Positions 8,015 to 16,514 of a DNA stretch of 30,193 nucleotides are shown piece by piece. Positions within the stretch are counted from its first letter, which is position 1. Each line of letters opens with the position of its first letter. The DNA is taken from contig JAFPAK010000036.1 of NCBI GenBank assembly GCA_017390825.1, positions 1 through 30,193 of the forward strand. The letters are read 5' to 3'. The position numbers and the translations under genes are program-made. Below the pieces are notes generated by a model. That model did no database searches and had not been told where the DNA came from. It saw only the letters and a program-made list of their open reading frames with translations. Source of the DNA: Clostridia bacterium (GTDB taxonomy: Bacteria > Bacillota_A > Clostridia > Oscillospirales > Acutalibacteraceae).

Positions 8015-8338
8015 TCAAACCTTTTCAAAGCGGTCGATATCAACAACGAATATTGTTGCACCGCCTACTGTTACATGACGGCTTGCCGTTGCAACAGTAT
8101 GAGAAGAATTAGTAGAAATATTAGGGATGATCTGAGAACGCTGGCTTGAGTACTGCTTGATGAGCGAGATGACCTCGTCAACCTTATCCTCGTCTACACC
8201 GATGAGGAACGTAGTGTTGCCTGTGCGTAAAAATCCGCCTGTGCTTGCCATTTTCGTAGCCGAAAAATGATTTTCAAGCAATGCGTCAGCAACCTCAACA
8301 GAATCATCGTCATTAACGATCGCAATAACTAATTTCAT
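8015..8338 (-). CDS. darA: cyclic-di-AMP receptor DarA (PII-like)
   Basis: A 107-residue PII-like protein that binds cyclic di-AMP in related Firmicutes. Its N-terminus MKLVIAIVNDDDS, ASTGGFLRTGNTTFLIGV and VGGATIFVVDIDRF match B. subtilis DarA (PstA) along its whole length. I chose the ATG at 8338 rather than the in-frame ATG at 8350. GAGGA lies about 7 bases before the former, while AGGA is only three bases from the latter, and homologues begin MKL. It precedes holB by 9 bases. The thymidylate kinase and YaaR genes that flank darA in Bacillus are absent. Confidence 0.93.
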   Translation of the reverse strand: MKLVIAIVNDDDSVEVADALLENHFSATKMASTGGFLRTGNTTFLIGVDEDKVDEVISLIKQYSSQRSQIIPNISTNSSHTVATASRHVTVGGATIFVVDIDRFEKV

Positions 8339-8425
8339 AAATATCCTCATTTCCTATAATATATCTTAATTGTAACACCGAAGCGTTAAAAATTCCACAC
8401 TTTTTTATTGATATTTCGTAAAAAA

Positions 8426-9301
8426 TTAATAATCCATGCCCTTTACTGTTTCGATATTGCGTAATACCTCTGCTTTTAAGGCTTCAAAGTCGCAAAATTT
8501 GCGTTCGGGACGAATAAAATCGTAAAGACTTACCGTGATCTCTCTGCCATATAAATCACCCGAAAAGCCGAAAATATTGGTTTCGCACAAAATATGATCA
8601 GTGCCGACAGTCGGGCGAACACCGATATTGCTTATGGATCTGTAATTCTTACCGTTGATCAGCGTCTTTGATGCATATACACCGAACGCAGGTACGGTAA
8701 AGTCCTCATCCCATATCTGATTTATTGTGGGGAATCCCCAGCTTCTGCCGTAATGATTGCCGTTTTCAACTGTGAGCGCAAATGAATATGGATTGCCCAA
8801 CAGTTGATTTGCAGTTTTTATCCTGCCATTTTGGATAAGCGAGCGTATGTTTGATGAAGAAACATCTATCCCGCCGTATTTTATCTCGTCAATAACCGTA
8901 ACCTCAAAGCCAAGCTTATTACCCATATGGCATAGAAGCTCTGTGTTGCCTCTGCCGCCGCTGCCGAAACGAAAGTTATATCCGCATACGACCTGTTGTG
9001 CGTTGAATTTTTGCTTTAGTATCGTGCAAAAATCTTCGGCAGAAAAGTTCTTGACATCATCAAATTCGGGGCAAATATAGTGTTTTATGCCCATGTTTTC
9101 GATGATCTGCATCTTTGCATTTTGACTCATAAGTCTGGATGCTGATTTATATGAAGAATCAAAGGTGAAAACAGCTCTTTCATATTTGCTTGCAGCCTCT
9201 ATTACCTTGCGGTGTGCAATATGGACACCGTCAAAAGAGCCAAGAGCAATACTTAAAGGCTGATGTGATATAAATTCATTGATATTTCGGTAAATTTTCA
9301 T
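8426..9301 (-). CDS. ribF: bifunctional riboflavin kinase/FAD synthetase
   Basis: A 291-residue enzyme that phosphorylates riboflavin to FMN and adenylylates FMN to FAD. The N-terminal nucleotidyltransferase carries GSFDGVHIAH (21-30) and VSSSNIRSLI; CGYNFRFGSGGRG lies between them. The C-terminal flavokinase carries GRSWGFPTIN and the LCETNIFGFSGDLYGREITV stretch. Family members normally have GxFDGVHxGH, so the alanine at 29 is unusual. The gene starts one base after the truB stop with no clear SD, suggesting coupled translation. Confidence 0.93.
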   Translation of the reverse strand: MKIYRNINEFISHQPLSIALGSFDGVHIAHRKVIEAASKYERAVFTFDSSYKSASRLMSQNAKMQIIENMGIKHYICPEFDDVKNFSAEDFCTILKQKFNAQQVVCGYNFRFGSGGRGNTELLCHMGNKLGFEVTVIDEIKYGGIDVSSSNIRSLIQNGRIKTANQLLGNPYSFALTVENGNHYGRSWGFPTINQIWDEDFTVPAFGVYASKTLINGKNYRSISNIGVRPTVGTDHILCETNIFGFSGDLYGREITVSLYDFIRPERKFCDFEALKAEVLRNIETVKGMDY

Positions 9302-9302
9302 A

Positions 9303-10166
9303 TTATTTTAACCATTTGAGTCTCAACTCGTTGTCTATTATTTCACCGAGACCTATAAGCCTGTCCTCTCCGTAAACACGGAAAATACCTGATCTGCCGA
9401 CAAGCTTGCAACGGGCAATATCAAGCGAACCACCGTTCGAAAAACGCTTTGCCTGACTGCTTGATACATACACCTTCGGGAAATTTCTTAGGCAATTTTC
9501 AACATCAATAAAGTATTTTTCGGGACAATCTAAAAAATCCTCAAGCGATACGCAGCTTTCAATGTCAAAGCCGCTGCCGCTTTCTCTTGTAAGTGTGGTC
9601 ATAAAAGCGCCACAAGAAAGCTGCATACCGATATCATCGATCAGAGTTCTTATGTATGTACCTTTTGAGCAGCTTACACGCATTACTCCGATATTGGTAT
9701 TTTCATCATAAGATACAAGCTCGTTTGAAAATATCGTTATCCTGCGGGCTTTTCTTTCGACCTCAATGCCTTTTCTGGCAAGCTGATAAAGCTTTACCCC
9801 ATCTTTTGAAAGTGCGGAATACATCGGCGGTATCTGTTCGATCTCACCGGTGAAAAGGGCTATTGCACTTTGTAGCTGTTCTTTTGTCACATTGACCGGC
9901 TGATCGGTGAGAACCTCGCCTTCACAGTCGAGCGTATCGGTAGTCATACCAAGCATAAACCCTGCAAGATATGTTTTTTTCTCATCAGGCAAAATGTCGA
10001 TAAGCTTCGTTGCTCTGCCTACCATGACAGGCAAAACACCGGTTGCGATAGGGTCAAGCGTGCCTGCGTGACCTGCCTTGTCTGCCGACAATGCACGGCG
10101 CACCTTGCCTGTTACCGAAAAAGAAGTAACACCGCAGGGCTTGTTTATAAGTACAAATCCGTTCAT
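9303..10166 (-). CDS. truB: tRNA pseudouridine(55) synthase
   Basis: A 287-residue pseudouridine synthase that modifies U55 in the tRNA T-loop. The catalytic aspartate is D38 in AGHAGTLDPIATGVLP. LINKPCGVTS at the N-terminus and YMYSALSKDGVKLYQLARKG-like sequence (here PPMYSALSKDGVKLYQLARKG in shorter form) are typical, as is the SKGTYIRTLIDDIG block. The C-terminal 60 or so residues are a small PUA-like segment. Its ATG overlaps the stop of nrnA by one base (TAATG), so translation is coupled. Confidence 0.94.
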   Translation of the reverse strand: MNGFVLINKPCGVTSFSVTGKVRRALSADKAGHAGTLDPIATGVLPVMVGRATKLIDILPDEKKTYLAGFMLGMTTDTLDCEGEVLTDQPVNVTKEQLQSAIALFTGEIEQIPPMYSALSKDGVKLYQLARKGIEVERKARRITIFSNELVSYDENTNIGVMRVSCSKGTYIRTLIDDIGMQLSCGAFMTTLTRESGSGFDIESCVSLEDFLDCPEKYFIDVENCLRNFPKVYVSSSQAKRFSNGGSLDIARCKLVGRSGIFRVYGEDRLIGLGEIIDNELRLKWLK

Positions 10167-11125
10167 TATATCACACCGTGTTTTTGAAGCGTTTTTTGTG
10201 CTGCACTCAGCAGTGCTTTCTTTGCCTCATCAATAGAGGTATGGAATTCGCAGCCTGCTGCCTTTTTATGACCGCCGCCCCCGAAACAAGAGCAAAACTC
10301 TGCCGCATCAATAGGATCATGCGTGCGAACAGAAACCTTGTAAATACCGTCATCCCGCTCACGGATAGTAATACCGATAAGCACACCCTCTACCTGACGG
10401 GGCAGAGCGGTAATGCCTTCAAGATCGGCATCATCAGCACCGGTGGAAAGGCGCATTTCTTTGGTGATGATAAGCATCGCGCATTTATCATCCGAATCGA
10501 AAATAATGCTTTCAAGCGCCTTTTGCTCAAGTAGGATACGGCTCTTTTTCTTAGTGTCAAACATAATTCGGTTGATCTCGCCGTAGGTGGCACCAAGCTC
10601 CATAAGCCGTGCTGCGATAATATGTGTTTTAGGTGTGGTGTTGTCAAACTTAAAGCAACCGGTATCGGTAGAAATACCGGTGTAAAGTGCAGAGGCAGAC
10701 TCAACATCTACTTCGCCCATAGTGTTTACTATATCATACACTATTTCGCACGCTGCGGCAGCAGAGCTGTCAACATAGGTTTCGTCAGCATAATCAGTGT
10801 TGGTTGCGTGATGATCAATGCAAAGATCGATCTTACCTTCAAGATAGGTATATTTGGTTCCAAGTAGTTTGAAATCTGCAACATCGACTGCGATTATATA
10901 TTTTTCCTCAAATTCTTCTTTTTTACAAATAGAGGTGATATATCCGTATTTCTTGTTGATTTCGTGGTTACAGCCTAGTTTGACACGCCTTCCCTTGCTT
11001 TGCAGCATACGGCAAAGAGCGTGAGCACAGCCGATAGTATCTCCGTCTGGAAACTGATGCATAAGAATAAGTATGTCATCAGCGTTATCCAACCGTTTTA
11101 TCAGAGTATCAAAATCAATTCTCAC
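10166..11125 (-). CDS. nrnA: DHH-family oligoribonuclease / pAp phosphatase
   Basis: A 319-residue DHH/DHHA1 phosphoesterase. Metal-binding motifs are HQFPDGDT (23-30), DVAD (81-84) and DHH (104-106), and the C-terminal DHHA1 domain has FGGGGHKKAAGCEF. NrnA degrades short RNA oligonucleotides and dephosphorylates pAp; the placement between rbfA and truB is typical of Clostridia. The start is GTG, supported by a near-perfect SD, AAAGGAGGT, 7 bases upstream. pAp is also a by-product of sulfate assimilation, but no such genes are beside it. Confidence 0.9.
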   Translation of the reverse strand: MRIDFDTLIKRLDNADDILILMHQFPDGDTIGCAHALCRMLQSKGRRVKLGCNHEINKKYGYITSICKKEEFEEKYIIAVDVADFKLLGTKYTYLEGKIDLCIDHHATNTDYADETYVDSSAAAACEIVYDIVNTMGEVDVESASALYTGISTDTGCFKFDNTTPKTHIIAARLMELGATYGEINRIMFDTKKKSRILLEQKALESIIFDSDDKCAMLIITKEMRLSTGADDADLEGITALPRQVEGVLIGITIRERDDGIYKVSVRTHDPIDAAEFCSCFGGGGHKKAAGCEFHTSIDEAKKALLSAAQKTLQKHGVI

Positions 11126-11142
11126 CGATATTACCTCCTTTG

Positions 11143-11508
11143 TTATTCCTCGGTTTCTTCATCCCTTGGAAGATCGAAATCTTCGATCATTCTTGCAATA
11201 TGAGCACCGTATTCGATAGAATTATCCGCTACAAATGTCATCTCCGGCATTTTGCGAAGTCGGCATGAGTGGGCAAGCTCACGGCGGATGTAGCCGGCAG
11301 CAGACTTAAGTCCTTTTGCCGACTCCACCGATTTTTCATACCCCTCAATTGCACTAACATACACCTTTGCATATGAAAGGTCACCTGACACCTCTACTTT
11401 TACAATTGAAAGCAACGGTGAGATGCGGGGATCTTTAAGCTCACGGATTATTTCCGAAAGACTGCGCTTCATATCCTCTTGAATTCTGTTAATTCTGTGT
11501 GTAGCCAT
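11143..11508 (-). CDS. rbfA: ribosome-binding factor A
   Basis: A 121-residue KH-like protein needed for maturation of the 30S subunit 5' domain. RINRIQEDMKRSLSEIIREL, DPRISPLLSIVKVEVSGDLSYAKVYVS (cited in part) and the LRKMPEMTFVADNSIEYGA block are family features. It follows infB after 20 bases and precedes nrnA by 17 bases in the rimP operon. Confidence 0.95.
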   Translation of the reverse strand: MATHRINRIQEDMKRSLSEIIRELKDPRISPLLSIVKVEVSGDLSYAKVYVSAIEGYEKSVESAKGLKSAAGYIRRELAHSCRLRKMPEMTFVADNSIEYGAHIARMIEDFDLPRDEETEE

Positions 11509-11528
11509 ATATTTTTCTCACTTATTTT

Positions 11529-14066
11529 TCAGGCTCTATATTCCTCGATAACAAATGCTTCAAGGATGTCGCCCTCTTTAATATCATTAAATTTGTCAAG
11601 ACCGATACCACATTCAAATCCGGTTGCGACCTCTTTAACATCGTCCTTAAATCTGCGGAGCGAGTCGATAGTGTCCTCTGCAACTACGATACCGTCACGA
11701 ACGACACGGATCTGTGCATTTCTTGTAACCTTACCTTCAAGTACATAGCCTCCGGCAATTGTGCCGACACTTGATATCTTGTAGGTCTGACGTACTTCAA
11801 TGCGTCCAAGCTCAACTTCACGGTATTCGGGATCAAGCATACCCTTGATAGCAGCCTCAATCTCCTCAATGCAGTCATAGATGATACGGTAAAGGCGCAT
11901 ATCAACCTCCATTTGCTCGGCACTATCTCTTGCAACAGGGTCAGGACGTACATTAAAGCCGACTATAATAGCATTAGAGGTAGAAGCAAGCATAACATCG
12001 TTTTCATTGATTGCACCTACGCCGCCGTGGATAACTTTAACGATAACTTCATCGTTTGAAAGCTTTTCAAGTGATTGACGAACTGCTTCGACAGAGCCCT
12101 GAACATCAGCTTTAACGATGATGTTGAGCTCCTTCATTTCACCTTGCTGGAGCTGGTCAAAGAGGTTGTCAAGAGTAACCTTCTTATATTTCGCAAATTC
12201 TTCTTCTTTTGCTGCGGTGCGACGCTGTTCAACAAGCTCTCTTGCAAGACGCTCGTCTGAAACTGCATCGAACGTATCACCTGCGGACGGAACATCATCA
12301 AGACCGGTGATCTCAACAGGAACAGACGGGCCTGCTTCCTTAACACGCTCACCCTTGTCATTCAGCATAACACGTACACGACCTACTGTTGTGCCTGCAA
12401 CGATAGTGTCACCTACATGAAGTGTACCGTTCTGTACAAGGATAGTTGCAACAGGTCCTCTGCCTTTGTCAAGACGAGCTTCAATAACCGCACCTCTTGC
12501 CTTACGGTTGGGGTTAGCTTTGAGCTCCTGCATCTCTGCAACAAGCAGTACATTTTCAAGAAGAGAGTCGATATTCATACCTGTGAGAGCTGATACCGGA
12601 ACGCAGATGACATCGCCACCCCATTCTTCGGGAACGAGTCCGTGCTCGGTAAGCTGTTGCATTATCTTATCCGTAGATGCACCGGGTTTATCCATCTTGT
12701 TGATAGCAACGATAATCTGAACATTTGCAGCTTTTGCGTGGCTGATAGCCTCAATAGTCTGCGGCATGATACCGTCATCTGCGGCAACAACGAGGATAGC
12801 AATATCGGTAACATCTGCACCACGCTGACGCATTGATGTAAATGCGGCGTGACCGGGTGTATCAAGGAATGTGATAGTATTTCCGTTTACATCTACCTGA
12901 TATGCACCGATGTGCTGTGTAATACCGCCTGCCTCTGTTGCAGTGACGGATGTGCTTCTGATACGGTCAAGAATAGATGTTTTTCCGTGGTCAACGTGAC
13001 CCATTACAACAACTACTGGATCACGGGGGAGAAGATCCTCATCGGCATCCTCTGCGATATCCATAATACGCTCTTCAATAGTTACAACTACCTCTTTAGT
13101 GACCTTTGCGCCCATTTCGGTTGCAACGATCTCAGCAGTATCATAATCTATTGTTTCGGTTGCGGAGGCAAATATGCCAAGTGCCATTAGCTGCTTTACT
13201 ACCTCTGCTGCAGTCTTTTTCATTCTTGAAGCAAGCTCGCCAACGGTGATCTCATCGCCGACAGTGATCTCGATCGGCTTTGCCTTTATGCGCTCAAGCT
13301 GCATACGGCGAAGCTGCTCTGCTTCCTTGTCCTTTTTGGATTTACCGGCGCCCTTGCGGTACTGCTGTGATTTCTGATGGATCTTCTGCTTTCTCTGAAC
13401 ATGGTCGTATGATGCAGCAGGGGAGATCTTATCATATTTTTCGTTGTATTTATCTTCGTCAAAAGTAACGGTTCTTGTATCAACACGGTAGCTTTCAACG
13501 GTGTTGATCTGAACATTTGTATCTTTATTCTTTTCACGCACACGGCTTTCCTGACGCTTCTGAGCAGGCTTTTTATCCTTCTGCTTCTTTTGCTGTACAG
13601 GTTGCTCCTTAGGCTGTTCTTTAGGCTGTTCTTTAGGCTGTTCTGCTTTGACCTCGGCTTTTTTCTCTTCTTTTTTCGGCTCAGGTTTGCTTTCGACCTT
13701 CTTTTCTTCTTTCACAGGTTCGGGCTTTGCTTCAGCCTTGGACTTGCCTCCGTTTTTGGCAGCTTCGGCAGCCTCTTTAAGCATTTTTGCGAGTGCCTCC
13801 TGCTCTGCAAGTCTTGCAGCCTTCACTTCAGCCTTTTTCTCCTGACGTGCTTTCTGTGCCGACTCACCCGATGCAAAATATTCATCAAAACTCTTAACAC
13901 TGTTCTTGGTAGTGAGATAATCAAAAACAAAATTCAATTCATCCTGATTAAGAGCTGTCTGAGTTTTATAGGGAGTGTCGCTGAAATTCTTTAAAACCTC
14001 GATCATTTCTTTTGAGCTGATCGAGAAATTTTTTGCTATATCGCTGACTTTGAATTTAACTAACAT
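11529..14066 (-). CDS. infB: translation initiation factor IF-2
   Basis: An 845-residue GTPase that delivers initiator tRNA. The N-terminus is an IF2N-like domain (residues 1-50) followed by a long Lys/Glu/Pro-rich linker (about 65-260). A second IF2N domain (about 268-310) precedes the G domain: G1 [10 protein letters not shown]2 region [11 protein letters not shown]3 DTPGHAAF, G4 NKMDKP, G5 SALTG. Domains II, III and the fMet-tRNA-binding C-terminal domain follow. The ATG at 14066 (MLVKF) is preferred over the TTG one codon earlier, with AAAGGA about 8 bases upstream. The linker contains a 12-bp tandem repeat. Confidence 0.97.
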   Translation of the reverse strand: MLVKFKVSDIAKNFSISSKEMIEVLKNFSDTPYKTQTALNQDELNFVFDYLTTKNSVKSFDEYFASGESAQKARQEKKAEVKAARLAEQEALAKMLKEAAEAAKNGGKSKAEAKPEPVKEEKKVESKPEPKKEEKKAEVKAEQPKEQPKEQPKEQPVQQKKQKDKKPAQKRQESRVREKNKDTNVQINTVESYRVDTRTVTFDEDKYNEKYDKISPAASYDHVQRKQKIHQKSQQYRKGAGKSKKDKEAEQLRRMQLERIKAKPIEITVGDEITVGELASRMKKTAAEVVKQLMALGIFASATETIDYDTAEIVATEMGAKVTKEVVVTIEERIMDIAEDADEDLLPRDPVVVVMGHVDHGKTSILDRIRSTSVTATEAGGITQHIGAYQVDVNGNTITFLDTPGHAAFTSMRQRGADVTDIAILVVAADDGIMPQTIEAISHAKAANVQIIVAINKMDKPGASTDKIMQQLTEHGLVPEEWGGDVICVPVSALTGMNIDSLLENVLLVAEMQELKANPNRKARGAVIEARLDKGRGPVATILVQNGTLHVGDTIVAGTTVGRVRVMLNDKGERVKEAGPSVPVEITGLDDVPSAGDTFDAVSDERLARELVEQRRTAAKEEEFAKYKKVTLDNLFDQLQQGEMKELNIIVKADVQGSVEAVRQSLEKLSNDEVIVKVIHGGVGAINENDVMLASTSNAIIVGFNVRPDPVARDSAEQMEVDMRLYRIIYDCIEEIEAAIKGMLDPEYREVELGRIEVRQTYKISSVGTIAGGYVLEGKVTRNAQIRVVRDGIVVAEDTIDSLRRFKDDVKEVATGFECGIGLDKFNDIKEGDILEAFVIEEYRA
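13599..13646 (-). repeat. 12-bp tandem repeat encoding KEQP in IF-2
   Basis: Four 12-base units in tandem encode the run [16 protein letters not shown] within the IF-2 linker. Two units are identical (AGGCTGTTCTTT on the top strand) and the outer ones diverge by two to three bases. Such in-frame repeats change copy number by slippage without frameshift. Confidence 0.8.
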
Positions 14067-14125
14067 CAAATCATTCCTTTAACAGATAATAATAGTATCT
14101 ATATAAACCCGTTTATCACGGCAAT

Positions 14126-14434
14126 TTACTGTTCTTGCTTTAAAAGCTCGATAAGCCGCTTTGAAAATCCGCTATCGCATACTGCGACCACGCCTGTTTT
14201 CGAACCGACTGCATTCGATATCTCGTACATCGAATACTTAGTATCAATAATTTTTATATCGGTATCCTCTGCTGCAAACACAAGTCCGCGCTTGGTTTTT
14301 TCGGATAAATCGTTTGCACAGAATACTGAAAAGCAGGCATCGGAATGGATGGCATCGATAGCCTTGTCATATCCCATTCTTATGCGGTTTGCTCTGCGTG
14401 CCATACCAAGCAAAGATAAAAATTTACTCTGCAT
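14126..14434 (-). CDS. ylxQ: L7Ae-family RNA-binding protein YlxQ
   Basis: A 102-residue L7Ae/L30e-like protein, probably a kink-turn binder. FLSLLGMARRANRIRMGYDKA, the ANDLSEKTKRGL segment and VGSKTGVVAV match the ylxQ group of the nusA-infB operon. I chose ATG 14434 over the TTG at 14452. AAGGAG lies 7 bases before the former, and homologues begin shortly before FLSLLG. It overlaps the end of rnpM by 11 bases, implying coupled translation. Its cellular role is not established. Confidence 0.88.
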   Translation of the reverse strand: MQSKFLSLLGMARRANRIRMGYDKAIDAIHSDACFSVFCANDLSEKTKRGLVFAAEDTDIKIIDTKYSMYEISNAVGSKTGVVAVCDSGFSKRLIELLKQEQ

Positions 14435-14693
14435 CCTGCATCTCCTTTTCAAGACGGGATATCATATCTTCGTCCAACACGGTAGAAAATGTACGGTTGA
14501 TACGCTTTGTCTTGATCGCAGCTGCAAGGCAATCGCTTTTGCGGCAGATGTAAGCACCTCTGCCGGGCATTCTGCCTGTTGTATCAAGGTTTACTTCGCC
14601 TTCCTTGTTTTTAACGATCCTTACAAGCTCACGCTTAGGCTTCATCTCATTACAGCCAAGACACAGACGCATAGGTATTTTCTTTTCGGGCAT
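14424..14693 (-). CDS. rnpM: RNase P modulator RnpM (YlxR)
   Basis: An 89-residue YlxR-fold protein. PMRLCLGCNEMKPKRELVRIV, then LDTTGRMPGRGAYICR, are the family's two signature blocks; the basic GRGAY loop contacts RNA. In B. subtilis YlxR binds RNase P RNA and modulates its activity. Four cysteines (two in CLGC, one in YICRKSDC and its partner) may bind metal. It lies between nusA and ylxQ as in most Firmicutes. Confidence 0.93.
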   Translation of the reverse strand: MPEKKIPMRLCLGCNEMKPKRELVRIVKNKEGEVNLDTTGRMPGRGAYICRKSDCLAAAIKTKRINRTFSTVLDEDMISRLEKEMQDAE

Positions 14694-14718
14694 ATTAAAT
14701 TTCTCCTCGAAATCAAAA

Positions 14719-15786
14719 TTATTCGCCGTAGTAGCCGCTCTCGGGACGAATATCTATCTTCCAGCCGGTAAGCTTTGCAGCAAGGCGTGCATTCTGACCC
14801 TTATTACCGATAGCGAGGGAAAGCTGATGATCCGGCACAGTGGCACGGCAGGATTTTGCAGCTTCGTCAACTATCTCAACTGAAAGTACCTTTGCAGGAG
14901 AGAGAGCCTCTGTAACGAACTCCTTAATATCTTCTGAATACTTCACGATATCGATCTTTTCGCCACCAAGCTCCTCAACGATAGAGGCAACACGCGCACC
15001 TTTTGCACCGATGCAAGCACCGATCGGATCAACATCTGCATCCTTTGAATATACAGCAAGCTTTGTTCTTGAGCCTGCGTCACGGCTTACTGCCTTGATC
15101 TCAACAGTACCGTCGAAAATTTCGGGAACCTCTGTTTCAAACAGACGTTTTACAAGACCGGGATGTGTACGGCTTATCATTATCTTCGGGCCTTTTTCCG
15201 AAACCTTAACATCAACGATGTATATCTTGATAAGCTGACCTTCTGTGAACTCCTCGTCAGCAACCTTTTCGTTTCGGGGGAGGACTGCTTCATTTTTGCC
15301 TATCTCAAGAGTTGTGTTGCCTGACTGACGGTCATAATTTACAACCTTTGCAGTAACTATTTCATGGTGTCTTGACTGGAATTCAGCAAGCACAAGACCC
15401 TGCTCTGCGTCACGGATACCCTGACGGATAACATGCTTTGCAGTCTGAGCAACTATTCTACCGAACTTCTTTGTATCAAGGTCGATCTCAACAACATCAC
15501 CGATAACAGCCTTTTTGTTGTATTTCTGTGCTTGTTCAAGAGTGAGTTCCTCGTTTTCGTCCATAACCTCTTCAACAACTGTTTTTACAAGATAAACCCT
15601 GAATTTATTTTCTTCAACATCAATGTCACAACGAACTACATCACTTCCGTTGTAGTCACGCTTTGCAGCTACCACGATAGCTGTACTGATTTTTTCGGCA
15701 ATGTACTGTGCGGGAACACCTTTCTCCGCCTCCATAAACTTCAATGCCTCAAAAAATTCGTTATTAGTGTTTGCACTCTTTTTCAT
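14719..15786 (-). CDS. nusA: transcription termination/antitermination protein NusA
   Basis: A 355-residue RNA-polymerase-associated factor. The N-terminal domain (1-125) binds polymerase. The S1 domain spans about 135-200 (VVNYDRQSGNTTLEIG). KH1 contains GACIGAKGAR and KH2 contains AIGNKGQNARLAAKLTGWKIDI-type sequence near the C-terminus. It lacks the acidic C-terminal repeats of E. coli NusA, as is usual in Firmicutes. AAAGGAA is about 12 bases before the ATG, somewhat long spacing. Confidence 0.96.
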   Translation of the reverse strand: MKKSANTNNEFFEALKFMEAEKGVPAQYIAEKISTAIVVAAKRDYNGSDVVRCDIDVEENKFRVYLVKTVVEEVMDENEELTLEQAQKYNKKAVIGDVVEIDLDTKKFGRIVAQTAKHVIRQGIRDAEQGLVLAEFQSRHHEIVTAKVVNYDRQSGNTTLEIGKNEAVLPRNEKVADEEFTEGQLIKIYIVDVKVSEKGPKIMISRTHPGLVKRLFETEVPEIFDGTVEIKAVSRDAGSRTKLAVYSKDADVDPIGACIGAKGARVASIVEELGGEKIDIVKYSEDIKEFVTEALSPAKVLSVEIVDEAAKSCRATVPDHQLSLAIGNKGQNARLAAKLTGWKIDIRPESGYYGE

Positions 15787-15816
15787 TTTGATAACTCGTT
15801 CCTTTCAGTATATATT

Positions 15817-16287
15817 TTAGATGTCAATATCGTCGTTTAATTTTACCTTTGCAACATCACCTGTTGCAAATTCTAATTCTTCACCGTTATCAATGGTGAT
15901 AACGCCGTCTGCAAGCCCTTTGAGTATGCCACAGAAATCCTTAACGCCGTCTTTGGGGCGAATCAGGCAAACTGTGACCTCCTCGCCTGATAATATCTCG
16001 AAATGCTCCGGACGGGTAAGTTCTCTCCCAAGCCCCGGTGAGCCGACCTCCAAATAATATGAGGTGCTTATCGGATCTGCCTCGTCAAGCGGTTCATCAA
16101 TAGCACGAGAAAAATTCTCACAGTCATCAATGTCCACGCCGCCGTCTTTGTCGATAAAAATCTTTAAAAACCACGAAGCGCCTTCCTTCACATAGCGAAC
16201 ATCCCAGATGTCCAGCTGCATCTCGTCTGCAAATGGCTTTACAATGTCGAAAACACGCTTTGCAGTGCTGTTAAGATTAAGCTGCAT
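15817..16287 (-). CDS. rimP: ribosome maturation factor RimP
   Basis: A 156-residue protein required for 30S assembly. The N-terminal domain has LQLDIWDVRYVKEG-like sequence (MQLDIWDVRYVKEG), then LKIFIDKDGGVDIDDCENFS and YYLEVGSPGLGREL, all family hallmarks, followed by an SH3-like C-terminal domain. ATG 16287 is preferred to the TTG at 16293 because AGGAGA is 7 bases from the ATG and only one from the TTG. It is the first gene of the long translation operon, behind a structured leader of about 85 bases. Confidence 0.94.
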   Translation of the reverse strand: MQLNLNSTAKRVFDIVKPFADEMQLDIWDVRYVKEGASWFLKIFIDKDGGVDIDDCENFSRAIDEPLDEADPISTSYYLEVGSPGLGRELTRPEHFEILSGEEVTVCLIRPKDGVKDFCGILKGLADGVITIDNGEELEFATGDVAKVKLNDDIDI

Positions 16288-16328
16288 ACACAAATCTCCT
16301 CTGAAAAATGAAAATTAGCTCTAACAAC

Positions 16329-16358
16329 ACGAAAGAGCGGGTCGCCCCACTCTTTCGT
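16329..16358 (-). promoter_or_regulatory. GNRA-capped hairpin in the rimP operon leader
   Basis: On the transcribed (minus) strand, ACGAAAGAG-U-GGG pairs with CCC-G-CUCUUUCGU around a GCGA tetraloop, a 13-bp stem with one U-G wobble. On the plus strand the wobble becomes a C-A mismatch, so the structure is built for the leftward RNA. It begins about 14 bases after the predicted transcription start and about 40 bases before the rimP ATG. There is no U-tract, so it is not a simple terminator. Confidence 0.6.
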
Positions 16359-16378
16359 CTCACATGATACTGTAAAGA

Positions 16379-16407
16379 ATTATATCACATATCTGCACCG
16401 AAATCAA
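16379..16407 (-). promoter_or_regulatory. sigma-A promoter of the rimP-nusA-infB operon
   Basis: Reading leftward, TTGATT (16402-16407), 17 bases, TATAAT (16379-16384). The predicted start near 16372 gives an 85-base leader. It is back-to-back with the promoter for the rightward genes. Confidence 0.85.
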
Positions 16408-16455
16408 GGGTTTTTAAAAAATTTTTTACTAAACTGTTGATTTTTATAATATGTG

Positions 16456-16484
16456 TTGCGAAAGACTGTTTTATTTGTTATAAT
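16456..16484 (+). promoter_or_regulatory. promoter of the unknown gene-comM pair
   Basis: TTGCGA (16456-16461), 17 bases, TATAAT (16479-16484). Transcription would start near 16491, so the following coding region must begin downstream of that point, at the GTG 16500 or TTG 16515. Confidence 0.75.
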
Positions 16485-16514
16485 CAGTATATAAGCATAG
16501 TGGGATGTGACAAT

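Noticed and set aside
8373..8388. UUCG-tetraloop hairpin before darA as a terminator or leader switch
   Set aside because: Only 6 bp including a G-U pair, and no U-tract on the leftward strand; suggestive but too weak to call.
13590..13994. Phe/Leu-rich open frame opposite the IF-2 linker
   Set aside because: It is the mirror of the Lys/Glu-rich linker codons, with no SD or family match.
14434..14452. TTG start for ylxQ
   Set aside because: The SD AAGGAG lies between this TTG and the ATG at 14434, correctly spaced only for the ATG.
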